Position numbers and translations under genes: made by a program. A stretch of DNA of 64,000 nucleotides from Quillaja saponaria. Lineage: Eukaryota; Streptophyta; Magnoliopsida; Fabales; Quillajaceae. Numbering within the stretch: the stretch's first letter is position 1; the number at the start of each line of letters is the position of its first letter. The stretch covers positions 14,702,062-14,766,061 of the forward strand of contig CM055611.1 in assembly GCA_029379385.1 (NCBI GenBank), given 5' to 3'. Under the pieces are notes generated by a model. That model worked only from the letters and a program-made list of their open reading frames with translations, was not told the origin of the DNA and searched no databases. Below are positions 34,051 through 46,924 of the stretch, piece after piece.

Positions 34051-35248
34051 AAAAGGTTTTGCAAAGAATGTTCTTAAAAAAATTCCAGATGCTTGATAGC
34101 AACTCTGTTAATACATCCATATAAAGTGGAGTGAAGTGTTGTCAAAGTATGATGATGGAGAGAAAATAGATCCGACATTATTTACAAGTCTTATTGGAAG
34201 TTTGAGATACTTGACTTGCACAAGACCAGATATTCTTTATGTTGTTGGAGCAGTGAGTCGTTACATGGAATCTTTTACTTTTACTCATATGAAAATGGCT
34301 AAAAGAATTCTTTGCTATCAAAGAGGTACACTTGACTATGGCCTATTTTATTTTTCCTCACTTATTATTTGATCTTGTGTGATATTGTGATAGTGATTTT
34401 GTTAGAGATTTGGATGATAGAAAAAGCACCACAGGATTTACATTTTTTTTTCTTTTTCATGGGAAATAATAAAATTTCTTGGATTTCAAAGAAGCAGTCA
34501 ATTGTTACTCTTTTAACTTGTGAGGCTGAATATGTTGCTGCTACCTTTTATACTTATCGTGGCATTTAGTTAAGAAGATTGTTTAAGGAGCTACAAGAGC
34601 CATAAAGAGAACCAACTCAAATTTTTGTTGACAACAAGTTTACACTAGCTTTGGCAAAAAAATCCTATCTTCCATGATAGAAGTAAGCATATAGACATAA
34701 GATATCATTTCATCCATGAGTGAATTGCCAAGAAAAAAGTGGAAGTCAAATTTATGAAGTCTCTTGATCAAGTTGCCGATATTTTCACAAAACCAATTAA
34801 ATTTGAAGTCTTTCAAGGATTGAGAGAATTGCTTGGTGTTAGAAAAGAAAATTAATTCTAAGTGGAACTGTTGAAAATAATAAACTACATTTTTCTATGA
34901 ATAAATAGTTAGTGGAAGTTTGAAAGGTGTGAGTTATTTTGATGTAATTGGGTAGTTAATTTTCTATAGTGGGTGGTTATAAATTATTGTGTGCCAATGG
35001 GAGTTTTTTTTTGTTGTTGTTAATATGTTGTAATGGGTTAGAGTCCATAATGTTTAGGGTAATGGGTGTTTAATCCATTTTAATACATATTTAGTTGTGT
35101 ATTTTTAGAGTTACTATTATGAGTCTTCTAAAAACTCATTGTATGTGCTCAATTTTAATATCAATTAAGAAAATAGAAGTTGTCTTTTAAGTATTTCAAT
35201 TTATTCATCCCCTTAAATTTGTATGTTGTACTCATCACATTTCTAACA
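34051..35248 (+). mobile_element. 5'-truncated Ty1/copia element, same family as 21782-23245
   Basis: Starts mid-pol. RT-end and RNase H pieces read KKFQMLDSNSVNT, DPTLFTSLIGSLRYLTCTRPDI, KISWISKKQSIVTL and CEAEYVAAT. The tail is LLGVRKEN-stop and the 3' LTR is 34869-35248. The linker and LTR match the element in block B closely. The left two thirds are missing, and stops and frameshifts break the frame. Confidence 0.88.
34869..35248 (+). repeat. 3' LTR of the truncated copia
   Basis: 380 bp from TGTTGAAAATAATAAAC to TTTCTAACA. It is the third LTR of this family in the window. Confidence 0.88.
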
Positions 35249-36190
35249 GGATAAATGACTGTTAACTGATTTTGTTTTGGATTATGGGACTTGCAATTCA
35301 GATCTGTAAAGCCACGCTCTAACATTGTCTTAGAATAAATATTATTTGAAGGGTTTCTTTTGGTTTTTGTTTGAGGAGGAAGCTATCTCATTTGGAAATT
35401 TTGTGGTGATTACCTTGTAGGTTTCAAACTTTTTAATTCTTGTTGTGTATCTCTTTTATAATAAACAGGGGCATGTCATAATTAGATCTCTTTGGGAGGT
35501 GTAGCAGTTATTTTGCTGGATTGAACAACTAACATATCAATGAATAATGTGGTACCTAGATTACACATTGCCATAGGTTCAGAGGCTTTGGTACCGAAGT
35601 TGCAAGGTGTGCAACAAGAAAGAGAATTAATATTCTGGTGCTATTAACTAAGTGCTGATAATAATTGTTCTAATATAAGTGCTTTGGTAAAATCAGTATA
35701 TTTTTTAAGTGAGTTTCAAATTTTGGAATTTACTCCTTGATATATTTTGCAATTTTTTAGAGTTTCAAATTTTGGAATTTATTTTTGGTCATTAATATTA
35801 TCTGAAATCAAAATCCCCATTTGATCTTGATTGGTTTTTGCACCTGAGATTCAATTCAACTTTGTTTTGGATGTGAATTTGCAGGGCTTTTTTCTGTCAG
35901 TGGAATGCTTTCTCCCTATCGACGACTGCAAATAAAACGCAGGTGCAAGGAAATCTCAATCAAAATGAGAGAGTATTAGTTTTTACAGTTATGGTGGACA
36001 TGGTTCGAGAATGGGTTCATTAAAATTCTTGTTGATTATGGCACAAAATTCCAACATAATGAATCTGCAATACTCAACATTCAACTTGTTCATAATCTCC
36101 AACTACTCAAGATATTTCAAATATGAAATCTAGTTAAAACCTTTTCATAAATCAAAACAGACATAGATGCCTCCATAACTTTGAGACTAT
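35249..36190. other. Intergenic DNA, no gene seen
   Basis: Slightly less AT-rich than neighbours, with scattered splice-like CAG sites, but no open frame supports a gene. It lies downstream of the minus-strand membrane-protein gene. Confidence 0.5.
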
Positions 36191-36201
36191 CATAATAATA
36201 T

Positions 36202-36893
36202 TCAAAACGGGTTCAGATAAAAAAAGAAAAAGAAAAGAAAAGACAGAAGACAGAGGCCATCTTTCAAATGATTTTGAGATTGCAACCTGCATTCCATATG
36301 GATGAAAAAGAGGAAACTAGCGTTGAAAAGGTGGATGATTGCTTCAACTCCTTCACTTCGTAAACCCATTGCAAAAGTGGAAATGATTAACACTAAAATC
36401 TGTATTCGAGTAAATCTAGTTTTAACCAGCAGCATCACTGAAGCCCCTGAAACCAGTACCAGAAAATTGCAGCAAATAAACATTAAGGACCAAAATCCAT
36501 ATGCATCATCCCGTAATTGGTAAGGTACTGTTGAAGCCAAGGCGGTATATGCTAAGGTTACCAACGTTGAAGAAAGAGTAGGCGGAGAAGATGCTTGTTT
36601 TAGTTGTAAAAGAGATTTATGATGCCTTGCATCTCCGTTTTGAGATTCGTCATTGTCAATATTTTTCTGCAGTATACAATATATTTATTATATATATATA
36701 TAAAGAAATTTGAGGGAGGGAAAACAGAAAAGAAATTAAGAATACCAACCTTGTTGATTGAGATTTTCTTCGAATCAGAGAGATCCACCATGTCTTTTGA
36801 CCTGAGGCTGAACATATGGAAAAGCATGATCATCTTTCTTTGTGGTTCTGAAGCTGGAAACTGTTTGTTAACAACATGAAGCGTGGTCAACAT
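36202..36893 (-). CDS. Small predicted membrane protein, two exons, unrecognised
   Basis: Exon 1 (36893-36750, 48 codons) starts MLTTLHVVNKQFPASEPQRK. Exon 2 (36666-36202) ends FFFFFYLNPF-stop. The 83-bp intron has GT...CTGCAG borders and is phase 0, giving 202 residues. Residues 1-80 are polar with charged patches (LSDSKKISINKKNIDND). Residues about 82-170 hold three hydrophobic segments: TLVTLAYTALAST; FWSLMFICCNFLVLVSGASV; ILVLIISTFAM running on to IIHLFNASFLFFI. I do not recognise the family. Continuous frame, proper borders and hydrophobic layout support a gene. An upstream exon cannot be excluded, since a CAG acceptor-like site precedes the ATG. No counterpart was seen in blocks A or B. 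Confidence 0.45.
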
Positions 36894-36909
36894 TAGTGTG
36901 CTACACACA

Positions 36910-37330
36910 ACCTGTCAAAATATTATTATTATGTTAAAACGAGTATTAATTCTTTAATATCACAGTCAACTTATAAACTTCAAATTTCCGTTATTATGTT
37001 TAATTATTTAATTATATAGAAATTTTGCAATTCCACCTTTGACGTTGACTGGCAGGCTATCAGAGTATCACTCTAAACTACAATCAAGCTCCAGTAGACA
37101 TCCGCTCTGTTGAAACAAAAACAGAAACAGATGGGTACGTTCAGAACCGTTTGCTGTGAATGGAAGATGTAGAGTTTTTCAATTTTCTGTGGCATGCTTT
37201 GACTTGATGGTTTCCATTTACTACATTAATATGTGAAGAAGAAATCTAATATGTACGTCCTTCTTTTTAAATGCCAAAGGTACGTAGAAGAAATGAAGCA
37301 ACTGTGGCCGAGTACTTTGGGAAGGTAACT
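36910..37330. other. Upstream region of the membrane-protein gene
   Basis: No open frame of note. It could hold a promoter or an unseen first exon for the minus-strand gene. Confidence 0.4.
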
Positions 37331-37339
37331 TATTTACAG

Positions 37340-38530
37340 ATTTGGCAATTCAAACCCTTCAATGGAATCTCTCAATGGGTTTGACTGATAATATCTTTCT
37401 TTTCTTATCTAACCCATAATTTAAAAAAGTAAATTTTGAAGTAAATAAATTGTTGTTTCAGCAAGCTGTTACTCAGAATTTAGAAAGAGAATTGGAAGGG
37501 AGAGGGAGAAATCCGAAGATGGCAAAGATCCAATAAAAATAATGTTGCTAAAAGTTGAGATTTTGTTGGGAGACGTGTCTGTTTTATGAAAAACATGAAT
37601 ACTTTTTTCATGTCTTTTATTTGTTGGACAATTTTGGTATTGAAGTGGACAATTTTGTTGGGAGATGTCACTAGTTCTTGAGTTATTGCGACAATTGCAG
37701 ACATGATTGGACTGAAGACTTATCAACAAAGGTGACTTATGCTTATGTTCATTCATTTCTATCGAAATGAATGGTGGAAAAAGAGTTTAAATGTGAAGAA
37801 TGTCAATTAGTTTTGATGATTTATATAGTGGATCTGATTTATTTGGGATTAAGAATTATTGTTGTTGTTTTCTATTGTTAATCGAACTTTCTTGAAATTT
37901 ACACTTTTACTAAGCAAATCAGTTGAATAATCTAAATTAATTAATTTGTTACTCTAGGTTTCTGTTTTATTTCTGGAACCCAGACAATGTTTGCACATTT
38001 TTACTCTTCCCAAATATGGGTAAATTATAGCATGCCAAATTCAGATTCAATTGTAGCAGCAAGACCTTTATGCCATTATTCAATCGTGAAGTTTGCCATT
38101 TGGTATTTTAGTTTTAATTTCTCTTTTAATTGTTAGTCATTTTGGTGACATGCAACAGCTTCGACACTTTCAAGCTAATCCTGAGATCAAACATATTTTT
38201 GATAAAGTTGAAAACAGTAAGGTTTATGAGGTTGATAAGGTTAGGCACAGCTTCGTTCTCATCCAGATTCGGTGGCAAAGATGAACGATGTTGAATTTAC
38301 CAAATTGATCTCCTCAATTTTGGTTTAGAAGAGATTTATTCTCAGTGTAAAGATAGCGGAGAAAAGTTCCCTCTTAAGTTGCCAGATGACTGAAAAAAGC
38401 AAGTTCACAGACATTCTTGTAACCAAATGGATTGGTTTGGTTGCAATCGAACTTTAAAAGGGGACTTAATATGGTGTTTCCAAAAAGAAATCTGCTTCCT
38501 GTGATAGGGCTAAGGACAGTAGTATTTTTG
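37340..38530 (+). pseudogene. Family X copy C (degenerate)
   Basis: Aligns with copies A and B2. The piece at 38146-38283 is the clearest view of the N-proximal module: GDMQQLRHFQANPEIKHIFDKVENSKV, then a frame break. The core is cut short: FPLKLPDD is followed at once by a stop (near 38390). A last damaged repeat piece (NLLPVIGLRT) lies at about 38484-38520, where LTR-like sequence takes over. Several kilobases of transposon separate it from the intact PPR gene. Not functional. Confidence 0.5.
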
Positions 38531-38539
38531 TTAGATTTG

Positions 38540-39830
38540 TGAAGGAGGTTGAATTTATCTACAAGACTCTAGACACACTAATTAGTCCACTGCCAAACTA
38601 CTGATTTTGCTTATTTGTCTAGAATATTCTAGATAGCTAATTCTCTAGTCTAATTGAGCTCCTTGTAAGACTAGCTAGATTTATGTAGTAACTTGTTTCT
38701 AGATTCTTCTAAGTTTTCAAAAAGGACATTATTTTAGCACTCCCTCCTAATGTACTTTCTCTATACTCCAAGCATTTCTCGTAGCTATACAAATTGTGAT
38801 TATTTTAGGCACGTACTCTGATTTTTTTCTAATTCTTCCAAGTCCTGGCTAACTAAATTTACTACCATTCTTCCATGACCGAATCTTATTAGCACACAAA
38901 AAGACTCACTTTCCCTACTTGTGGCTATGTCACAAACTTCTAAACTTCTACCAGTATGAAACTCCACATACAAAAAATTCTAGCTTGGTGAGCCACTCAC
39001 ACCCATCTCTTAATAAAATGCCACACACAACTATAAAAATCCATATTTCAGAAAACTACAAAACTCTATCTTCCACAAAACGTCAGAACTAGAAAACTCC
39101 ATCATCCACAAACTAGAAAACTCTATCTTTTACAAAACTATGAAATTTCATCTTCTATGCATCATGTAAAACCCTTTCTTTTTTTCTCCTACTCTTCCTT
39201 CTACACAAACTCAATCACTACAATTTTATTTTCAACATCTCTGTATTTTTGCAATAGCTCCACCATTATTAAAATTATCTCAGGCACCATCCTTGTTCCA
39301 ATTAAATCTACCTCCAATACCACTTGTTGGAACTTATATATATGAAATTTCTCATTCAACCTTCAATGAGATATGATTAAAATATAAATGATATCTATAC
39401 AAAATATTAGTAGAGAAGAGAAATAAATAATGAACACAAGATATAACGGGATTAAGCCACCTTGCCTACATTCACAAATGAGAAGAGAAATTTATTATTC
39501 TAATATAGTTTGCATAGAATGATTAATACCTCATACATGTACTCACCAACCTACTTACATCTCCACCAATCTATCTCACACCCCTTACCCATAAGGATTC
39601 TCACAAATCGCAGCTCTCCCTCTCTCACATTCCTTACAATTCTCATGAGTTTATATATTTATACAATATATGATTTGTACACCAAGCAAATTTTTTATCC
39701 GATGAAAATTAATCACTATGGTACCAAGAAAAATCTAATTAAAAAACTCTCATATAACTAATCTTTCTTTCCCACCAAAAATTAAATAATTAGGAACTAG
39801 AAAAATATAATTTGAGTTAGAATCCCAACA
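38540..39830 (-). mobile_element. Copia-like fragment with one LTR, minus strand
   Basis: The LTR is 39325-39830, termini TGTTGG/CCAACA. Past its minus-strand 3' end a primer-site-like TGGTATTGGAG follows, then a decayed gag-like stretch. On the minus strand the LTR has a TATAAATATATAAAC promoter-like motif. The left part (38540-38800) is CTAGA-rich and resembles other LTR-like inserts here. No clean target duplication, so the left edge is uncertain. Confidence 0.5.
39325..39830 (-). repeat. LTR of the minus-strand copia-like fragment
   Basis: 506 bp with inverted TGTTGG/CCAACA ends and a TATA-like motif at about two thirds of its length. It includes the common plant LTR stretch near AACACAAGATATAACGGG. 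Confidence 0.55.
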
Positions 39831-39912
39831 CTCAAAATTTAAGAATATATATCATATTAAGATTCTCTTAACATCATTTTCTTTAGGTAACCTACATGGC
39901 TTAGACTTACAG

Positions 39913-40165
39913 GTGGAATTCAAACTAGATTATTTGAATTTGGATTCCAATTTGAATTAGAAACTTCTAATTCTATTTGAAATTCAAATTTAAATCCGAA
40001 TAATTCGATTCAATATTCAAAATAATATATTTATTTATTAAAATATTTAAACAAAAATTTATTTTTATCAAAATACACCCAAAAAAATCAAAAATTTTAA
40101 AATTTTAAAATTTTATTCTAATTTGAGTTCAAATTCAAATTAGAATTAGAATTAGAATATTCAAA
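39913..40165. repeat. AT-rich foldback block of AATTTGAATT motifs
   Basis: Dense AATTCAAATT/TTTGAATTAGAA motifs in both orientations. The arms on either side of about 39965 form an imperfect hairpin. Could be a foldback MITE or simple-sequence expansion; no target duplication was identified. Confidence 0.4.
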
Positions 40166-40169
40166 ATTA

Positions 40170-40878
40170 CATTTGAATTCGAATTTAGCCATTATTCAAA
40201 TCAATATGCAAAAACCCAAAACTATAATAGCCATTAGGAATACTATGAGAGGAGTGCAAGATATTTTTCTTTTGTATCAATTTACAAAACCTTTCGAACT
40301 TTCTAAATTACAACATATAGGAAGAAAAGGAAATGAGATGAAAAGCAACTATACACTCTGCTTCATCCATGGAGGAAAAGAATGTAGAAACTTTAGGAAT
40401 CAATTTTCATACTATAATGGATTAGAGAACTAAATTTTCTCATCTTACTGGCAATCAACTAAAAACATAAAGTAAAATGGAACAAGAAATTGTCTGCTAT
40501 GTAATTGACTTCCGAGAAAGAAAGTCCGCCTTGACCAAAATCCTCCATGTAATAGGAGCTGCTCTTCATTGGAAGATCAAAAAACCCTTCGAATTGGATA
40601 AAATGAAAAAAAATAATAATAATAAACTATTTGATTTTGGGACTTTGAATATAGTTTCCTTCGAGTTTCACCAAAAAAATAACTGCAAATTGTTTTCATC
40701 AACAATGACCACCATTACAATTCAAGGAAATGAAAATTTCAAAGGAGAACTAAAGGTACATCTGTCTGTTTGTCCGTACCATTCTGAGGAAGAAAGAAAG
40801 ACACAGTGGGAATAAAGAGAGAGAGATTGAGAGACATATGAGATTTTGTTTAGTTGAGATTTTGGTTGGATTGTGGAG
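40170..40878. other. Spacer left of the LINE, no supported gene
   Basis: Two plus-strand open frames (86 codons at 40173, 112 codons at 40477) have no recognisable motif, and A-rich runs inflate the second. The sequence rejoins 46988 onward once the LINE is removed. Confidence 0.4.
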
Positions 40879-40984
40879 AAGTAAAATTGTACAAATATAT
40901 TTTTCCCTATCGTGAGCCTATTTCCAAAAAAACTGTTAGTATCGTAACGTGCACCAGAGCTGTTCTCTCCTAGCTTTTCTGGTC

Positions 40985-42663
40985 ATGGAAACTGCCGATC
41001 CTCATCAGTCCTTTGATGTGGGCCCTCAATAGAGCTAGAAAAAGAGGATGTTGTCATCTTCAACTGATAAGGATGCGAATTTAGAGAATTCTAATGTACC
41101 ACCATCGAGATTTGAATCTGTTATGCCAGAGAATCAGTCCTGTTCTGTTCCTGGGTAGTCAGGTTCATATAAGAACAAGCTGAAAGGTTTTGGGCCTGGA
41201 GATTCTAGTTGCAACTAGAATATAGGTGGTATTGACTCAGATGATGATAGTGAGATGTCTGAGGATGATGATGATGATTGTTCCTGGCCTAAGGTTCACG
41301 TTCCTACTCTGGAATTGGAACGCTTTCATCAGCCATGGAGAGGTTCCTTAATTGTTAAGCTCCTTGGGACGAGTCTTTCCTATGGGTATATGCTTAATAG
41401 GCTTAAGCAAAAGTGGCAATTGAAAGGTGATCTCAAGCTTATCGATCTTGGTTGTGATTTTTACATTGTGCATTTAAATTCTTCTGAGGATCTGAATCAT
41501 GTGCTAACCAATGGCCCATAGGTGGGCATTATCTAACTATGAGACGCTGGAAACCTGAATTTCAGCCTAACAAGGAAAGAATCAAGTGTACAGCTGTTTG
41601 GATTCGATTCCCTGAGCAACCAATAGAATATTTTCAATCTAACTCTCTATTTGAACTTGTGGGTCAAATTGGAAAGATCTTGAAGGTGGATAAAGCCATT
41701 CAGGACTCTGAGAGAGGTAAGTTTTCCAGAATCTGTATTGAGATTGAACTTGATAAACCTTTGATTCCTAAAATAAAGATTGGTAAGAGATGGAGGCGGA
41801 TTGAATATGAGGGTTTTCATATGATTTGTTTCCATTGTGGTGCTTTTGGTCATAGCAAGGAGCATTCTCCAACTAATGTTAAGGTGAATAACATGGGTAA
41901 GAGAGATTCAAATGTTCTAGATGGTCCTTGTGACATGGCTAGTGGAAGGATGCCTGATGATAGGGGAGTGAATGTGACTAAGACTAATTATGGGCCATTA
42001 GTTCCTCAAAGAGGAAGGAGACCAAAAGTTACTAATCAAGTTATAGGTCAGAAATTAGGGAATACTGAGGTGATGAACTTTAACTCTCAGTCTCTAAGGG
42101 GTGTCAAGGAGGCTTCAAGCATTGGTTCTAGGTTTGGGGTATTGGAAAATGAGGGGATTACTACCCCTATTGCTGATGTTAAAGAGGATTTAGTAGATGT
42201 AGTCCAGCTTAAGGTTTCAAAGCAGGAGATGCTTTTAGAGCAAGTCAAATCTCTCAAAACTAAAGTTAAGGATCGCTTTGTGACAAGGAATCATAATGGT
42301 GTAATTAATCAAAGAAAGGCTGGAGTTGCCAAAGGAAATTCTATTGGAACCTCAAAGATGAATCACAAAGTCAAGTTTCAGGTTCCAGGTAAGGTTTCTT
42401 TTCAAGGGGTGAAAAGTATGGAAGTCTCTGAAAGTGAAAAGAACTTTGACAAAACTGGTCTGGATTTTATTTTTGGAAGCTCCATTGCTTCTAACTCTAA
42501 CAATTCTACTGTTCAAACTAATCAGTGGACTGCTCTTGATAAGCAAGTCCTAGCTGATAACTCAAATACTTTTAGTAGTAAAAAAGCTAGAAATCTTGTA
42601 CTTGATCAACCTAAACCTCCTGATCCTGGGTTGAAGTCTGCAGGTACCTCCTCTATAGTATAA
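40985..42663 (+). pseudogene. LINE ORF1: DUF4283-type domain and CCHC-like knuckle
   Basis: The first Met at 40985 starts METADPHQSFDVGPQ, followed by in-frame TAG codons at about 41030, 41036, 41156 and 41216. The frame reopens at 41255 with an acidic stretch (SEDDDDD), then the DUF4283 region (KVHVPTLELERFHQPWRGS to NGP). A frameshift near 41520 leads to the 374-codon frame 41539-42663 (RRWKPEFQPN, then WIRFPEQPIEYF). The knuckle CFHCGAFGHSKEHSP has Ser where the last Cys normally sits. The C-terminal half is low in conserved motifs. Plant L1 ORF1 proteins bind the LINE RNA (family knowledge). Confidence 0.88.
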
Positions 42664-42800
42664 ATGATTGATGACTCTGAATTGAGTAATTTGGTTGACC
42701 AATATGTGGGTGAAGATAATATGATGGGTGTTGACACTCAGGTTTCTAATCCTGATGTGTTCGATGATTCTGGTTGATTGGTTTCTTTCATTATTTACTT

Positions 42801-45800
42801 ATGTTTAAAATCCTCATGTGGAATGTTAGAGGAGCTAGGAGTAAGTCTTTCATGACTTCTGCTTTTGACCTTTTTAGAAATCATAAACCTGCCATTGTTA
42901 TTCTAGTAGAAACTAGAATTAATGCTCATAAGCTTAATGTGTTATCGAGAAATTGAGTTTTTTCTCTACATTATAGAATTGATGCAAAAGGTTTCAGTGG
43001 TGGAATTTGGTTATTGTGGCAGCCAGATATTGTTCAAATTAAAGCTGTTGCTTCTTTTTCTCAGGGCATTAATGTTATTATTACTAATCCTGAGGGCTCT
43101 AATTGGGTGTTATTTCCTGTTTATGCTAGTCCTTCCTATTTTAAAAGATTTTGAGTTCTGGAAGTTCATGAATTCTCAGTTTGAAGCTTTGGACTTACCT
43201 TGGCTTTTGGTTGGAAACTTTAATGATACTCTTTCTTGTTCTGAGACTTCTAATCAGAATTCTTGTAATTTTGGAAGCCCTAGTTTTGTACTTAGTTTAA
43301 TAGGAACAAGCTTATTGAATTAGGGTTCTTTGGCCTTAAATTTACTTTGAGTAATATGAGATATAGTTCTAGGTTAATTCATAAAAGATTAGATAGAGTT
43401 ATCTTCAATATTGATTGGAGACATCTCTTCCTAGAAGCTTTAGTTCAGCATCTCCCTACAACAAGGTCTGACCATTGTCCAATTCTTGTTAATTTGGAAA
43501 GTGTGACTCTTCCTGCTCATAATTTGAGGCCTTTTAGATTTGAGGTTGCATGGTTTTATCATGAATAATTTCTTGATCTGGCTAAGGATTTTTGGGTTGA
43601 TAATATGAACAATATGCCTGCTTTGCTTCCTGAATTTTCTATTGCTCTGAAGCATTGGAATAAAAAAGTGTTTGGTAATATTCATGAGAAGAAAAAGACT
43701 CTACTGGCTATAATTAAAGGTATCCAGGTTTCTCTTTGCAAAGGTTATAATCCTTTCTTAATAAATCTGGAATGTGTATTGTTGAAGCAGTTTAATGAAG
43801 TTCTTGACTAGGAAGAAATGTTATGGTTTCAGAAGTCTAGAGAAAAGTGGATTAAACTTGTTGACAGAAACACTAGTTATTTTTATACTAGTACTCTAGT
43901 TAGAAGAAGTAGAAACAAAGTCAAGACTCTTAAAGATGATGAGGATAATTGGGTGGAGGACCCTAACTCCTTAAAAGCTTTTGTTGTGCAATTTTTTCAA
44001 TAAACTTTATGAAATCTCTGACAGAAACTTTTCTCTTCTTGATTACCCTTCTCGGTGTTCCTTTCCTTGCTTGACTAGTGGGGAGTTGAGAAGGTTTAGA
44101 CAAAGTATTTCTCAAGGTGAAATCAAAATAGCTGTGTTCTCAATTAGGGCTTTTAAGGCTCCTAGTAGTGATGGATTCCAAGCTATCTTTTACCATCAGT
44201 GTTGGGACTTTATTCAGAATCATGTTACTAGTATGGTTTAGGATTTTTTTCAGTCAGGGTCTTCCTGATGAAATTAATACTACTCTACTTACTCTGATTC
44301 CTAAAGTTGATGTTCCAGAGTATGTTAAACATTTTAGACCTATTGGTTTATGCAATGTAAGTTATAAGATTATTTATAAAATTCTAGTGGCCAGAATTAA
44401 GTCTTTGATGAGAAAGCTAGTTGCTCCTACTCAGTGTAGTTTTATTATTGGTAGGTAAACCAATGATAATATCATCATAGTGTAGGAGATCATTCATGAT
44501 TTTAAACAGAAAAAAAAAGGAAGAGTTAGGGGTGCCATTTGGAAGATTGATATTAAGAAAGCTTATCATAAAATCAAATAGGGTTTTATTAAGGACATTC
44601 TAGCTAAAATGGGCTTACCTCAGGATTGGATTGAACTTATTATGAAGTGTGTGTGTACTGTTAACTACTCAGTTCTCTGGAATGGGGAAAGAACTGAGAT
44701 GTTTAAAGCTCAAAGGGGTCTCAGACAAGGGGATCCCCTTTCACCATACTTATTTATGCTTTGCATGGAGAAGTTAGGCCATATAATTATTGATTTTATT
44801 ATTGATGGTTCTTGGAATACTATTCAGATATTTAGAGTTAGTCCTATTCTCTCCCATCTTTTCTTTGCAGATGATTTAATGCTTTTTTTCAAAAGCCTCT
44901 GTTGACCAGATTGCCACTGTTTGAGGTTGTCTTCAGAACTTCTCCAAACTTTCTGGTTTGACTATTAGTGCTGCCAAATCTAGAATTATGCTTTCTTCCA
45001 ATACTAACCTTTTAATTAAAGATGATATTACCAAAATGGCTCATATTGCTATTACTACTGATTTGGGCAAGTATCTTGGAGTGCCTTTGCTGCAGTCTAG
45101 AGTTAATAAAAATACTTATAAGGAAGTTTGTGATAAAGTTCAAAGGAAGCTGGCAGGTTGGAAGATAAAGCAACTTTCTTTGGCAGGAAGAGCTGTTCTT
45201 ATTCAAGCTTCTTCTTCTACTATCCCTAGTTACACTATGCAGACTACCATGCTTCCTGTTGCTATTTGTCATCAAATTGATAGAATTCAAAGAAATTTTC
45301 TCTGGGAGGATTCTACTAAGCACCATAAGATGCATTTGGTTAATTGGGACCAAGTCTGTCTTCCAAAGGAGTTTGGTGGTCTTGGTTTAAAAGAGATGAC
45401 TGAAACCAATCTGGTTTTACTTGCTCAACTTAGTTAGAGGCTATATACTGATGAAGAAGCTTTGTGGGCTCAAGTTCTTAAATGTAAGTACTTTAAGAGA
45501 GTTTATGGGATGTTAATATTAAGCCTTATCACTCTTATACTTGGAAAAGTCTAGTGAAAGGGATTAAATTTCTTAAAGAAGGAACTTGGTGGAGATTAGG
45601 AAAGGGTGATCATATTAAGTTTTGGATTGATTACTGGTGTGGTAATGATCCTCTACAAGATAAGGCCATGGTTGATATTCTTGATGAGGTCTTGAATCTC
45701 TTTGTTGCTGATTATATTACTGATGGGAAGATCAGTATTGATCTTACGGATTGTTTCTTTCATGATGATATGATATGCAAACTTTCTTCTTTACCTACTG

Positions 45801-46924
45801 ACACTTATCAGAACTATAAAGATAGGAGAATTTGGAGCCTCAATTCTAATGGTGAATTCACTACTGCTACAGCCAGGGATCTTATCATTTTGAGGAGGGT
45901 TAATCCTATTAATTATAAGATTTGGAAATGTTGCTGGGATATTATTACTTTGCCTAGAGTTAAAACTTTTATGTGGGTATTATGCCATCAGAAGCTTTTA
46001 ACTAACCAAATGAGATGTATTAGGCACATTTCTGGGTCCTTGAATTGTGAGATTTGTGATTCTCCCTTGGAAGATTGTTGTCTGTCATGAGAGATTGTGT
46101 TATGGCTTATAAAGTTTGGAACTATTTACTCCCTACTGATTTGAAGGTAGCTTTCTTTGGTCTTGATTTCAAGGATTGGCTTTTTTCTGAATATCTCTAC
46201 TAACAGGTTGTGGGGAAGACTTGATATCCCTTGGCCTTCTGTGTTTGCTGTAGTTTATTGGAGGCTTTGGAATTGGAGAAACAAATTCCTTTTTGAGAAG
46301 GGGTTTGTTTTTCTTGTTGATCCTGTTAATATTATTACTAAAGATTGTGAGGCAATCTGGGTCTCTCTTCATCAACATTCTACCAAGCCTGTTAGACAGG
46401 ATATTTTGATTTCTTGGCAATTTCCTACTAAAAGGTGGATTAAACTTAATACTGATGAGGCTTCTCAAAATAATAGTCTTTATGCTAATTGTGGAGGTTT
46501 ACTTAGAAATAATATGGGAGAGTGGCTTGCAGGCTTTGCTGCTAATCTGGGTCAGGGGTCTAATACTGAAGCTGAACTCTTTGGTATTTTGCATGGTCTT
46601 AATCTGGCTTGCCAGATGAATGTTAGGAAATTGGAGTTAGAGGTTGACTCTTCTACTGCTATTGAGTTGGTTACTTCTGATAGGGAATATTGTCACCCTT
46701 TCTTCTTTGGCATTCCTGAATGTAGAAATCTGCTTAAAAGGAATTAGGAAGTTAGAGTTGCTCATGCCTACAGAGAAAGAAATTTTGCTGTTGATTGGTT
46801 AGCTAAATTAGGAGGCTCTCAGGATTTAGGTGTGCATTCCTTTGTTAGGCCTCCTGAAGGCCTTGGTGCTGTTCTTAATCAAGATATCAACGGGGTAGCT
46901 AGACCCCGTAGTGTTCCTTTGTAG
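42801..46924 (+). pseudogene. LINE ORF2: endonuclease, reverse transcriptase, RNase H
   Basis: Start MFKILMWNVRGARSKS at 42801. The APE-type endonuclease shows VETRI and SDHCPI, but the usual GDFN reads GNFN (WLLVGNFNDTL). RT spans about 44000-44910: FRPIGLCNVSYKIIYK, DIKKAYHKI, QRGLRQGDPLSPYLF and LFFADDL. A C-terminal domain of about 45550-46090 (zf-RVT type) precedes RNase H at about 46430-46860 (KLNTDEA, NTEAELFGIL, DWLAKLGG). Around five frameshifts (near 44000, 44235, 44910, 45500, 46100) and many nonsense codons disable it. The total of about 1370 codons is close to the family's usual size. Confidence 0.93.

Noticed and set aside
40477..40815. 112-codon frame left of the LINE
   Set aside because: A-rich run and no motif; the antisense reading is equally unconvincing.
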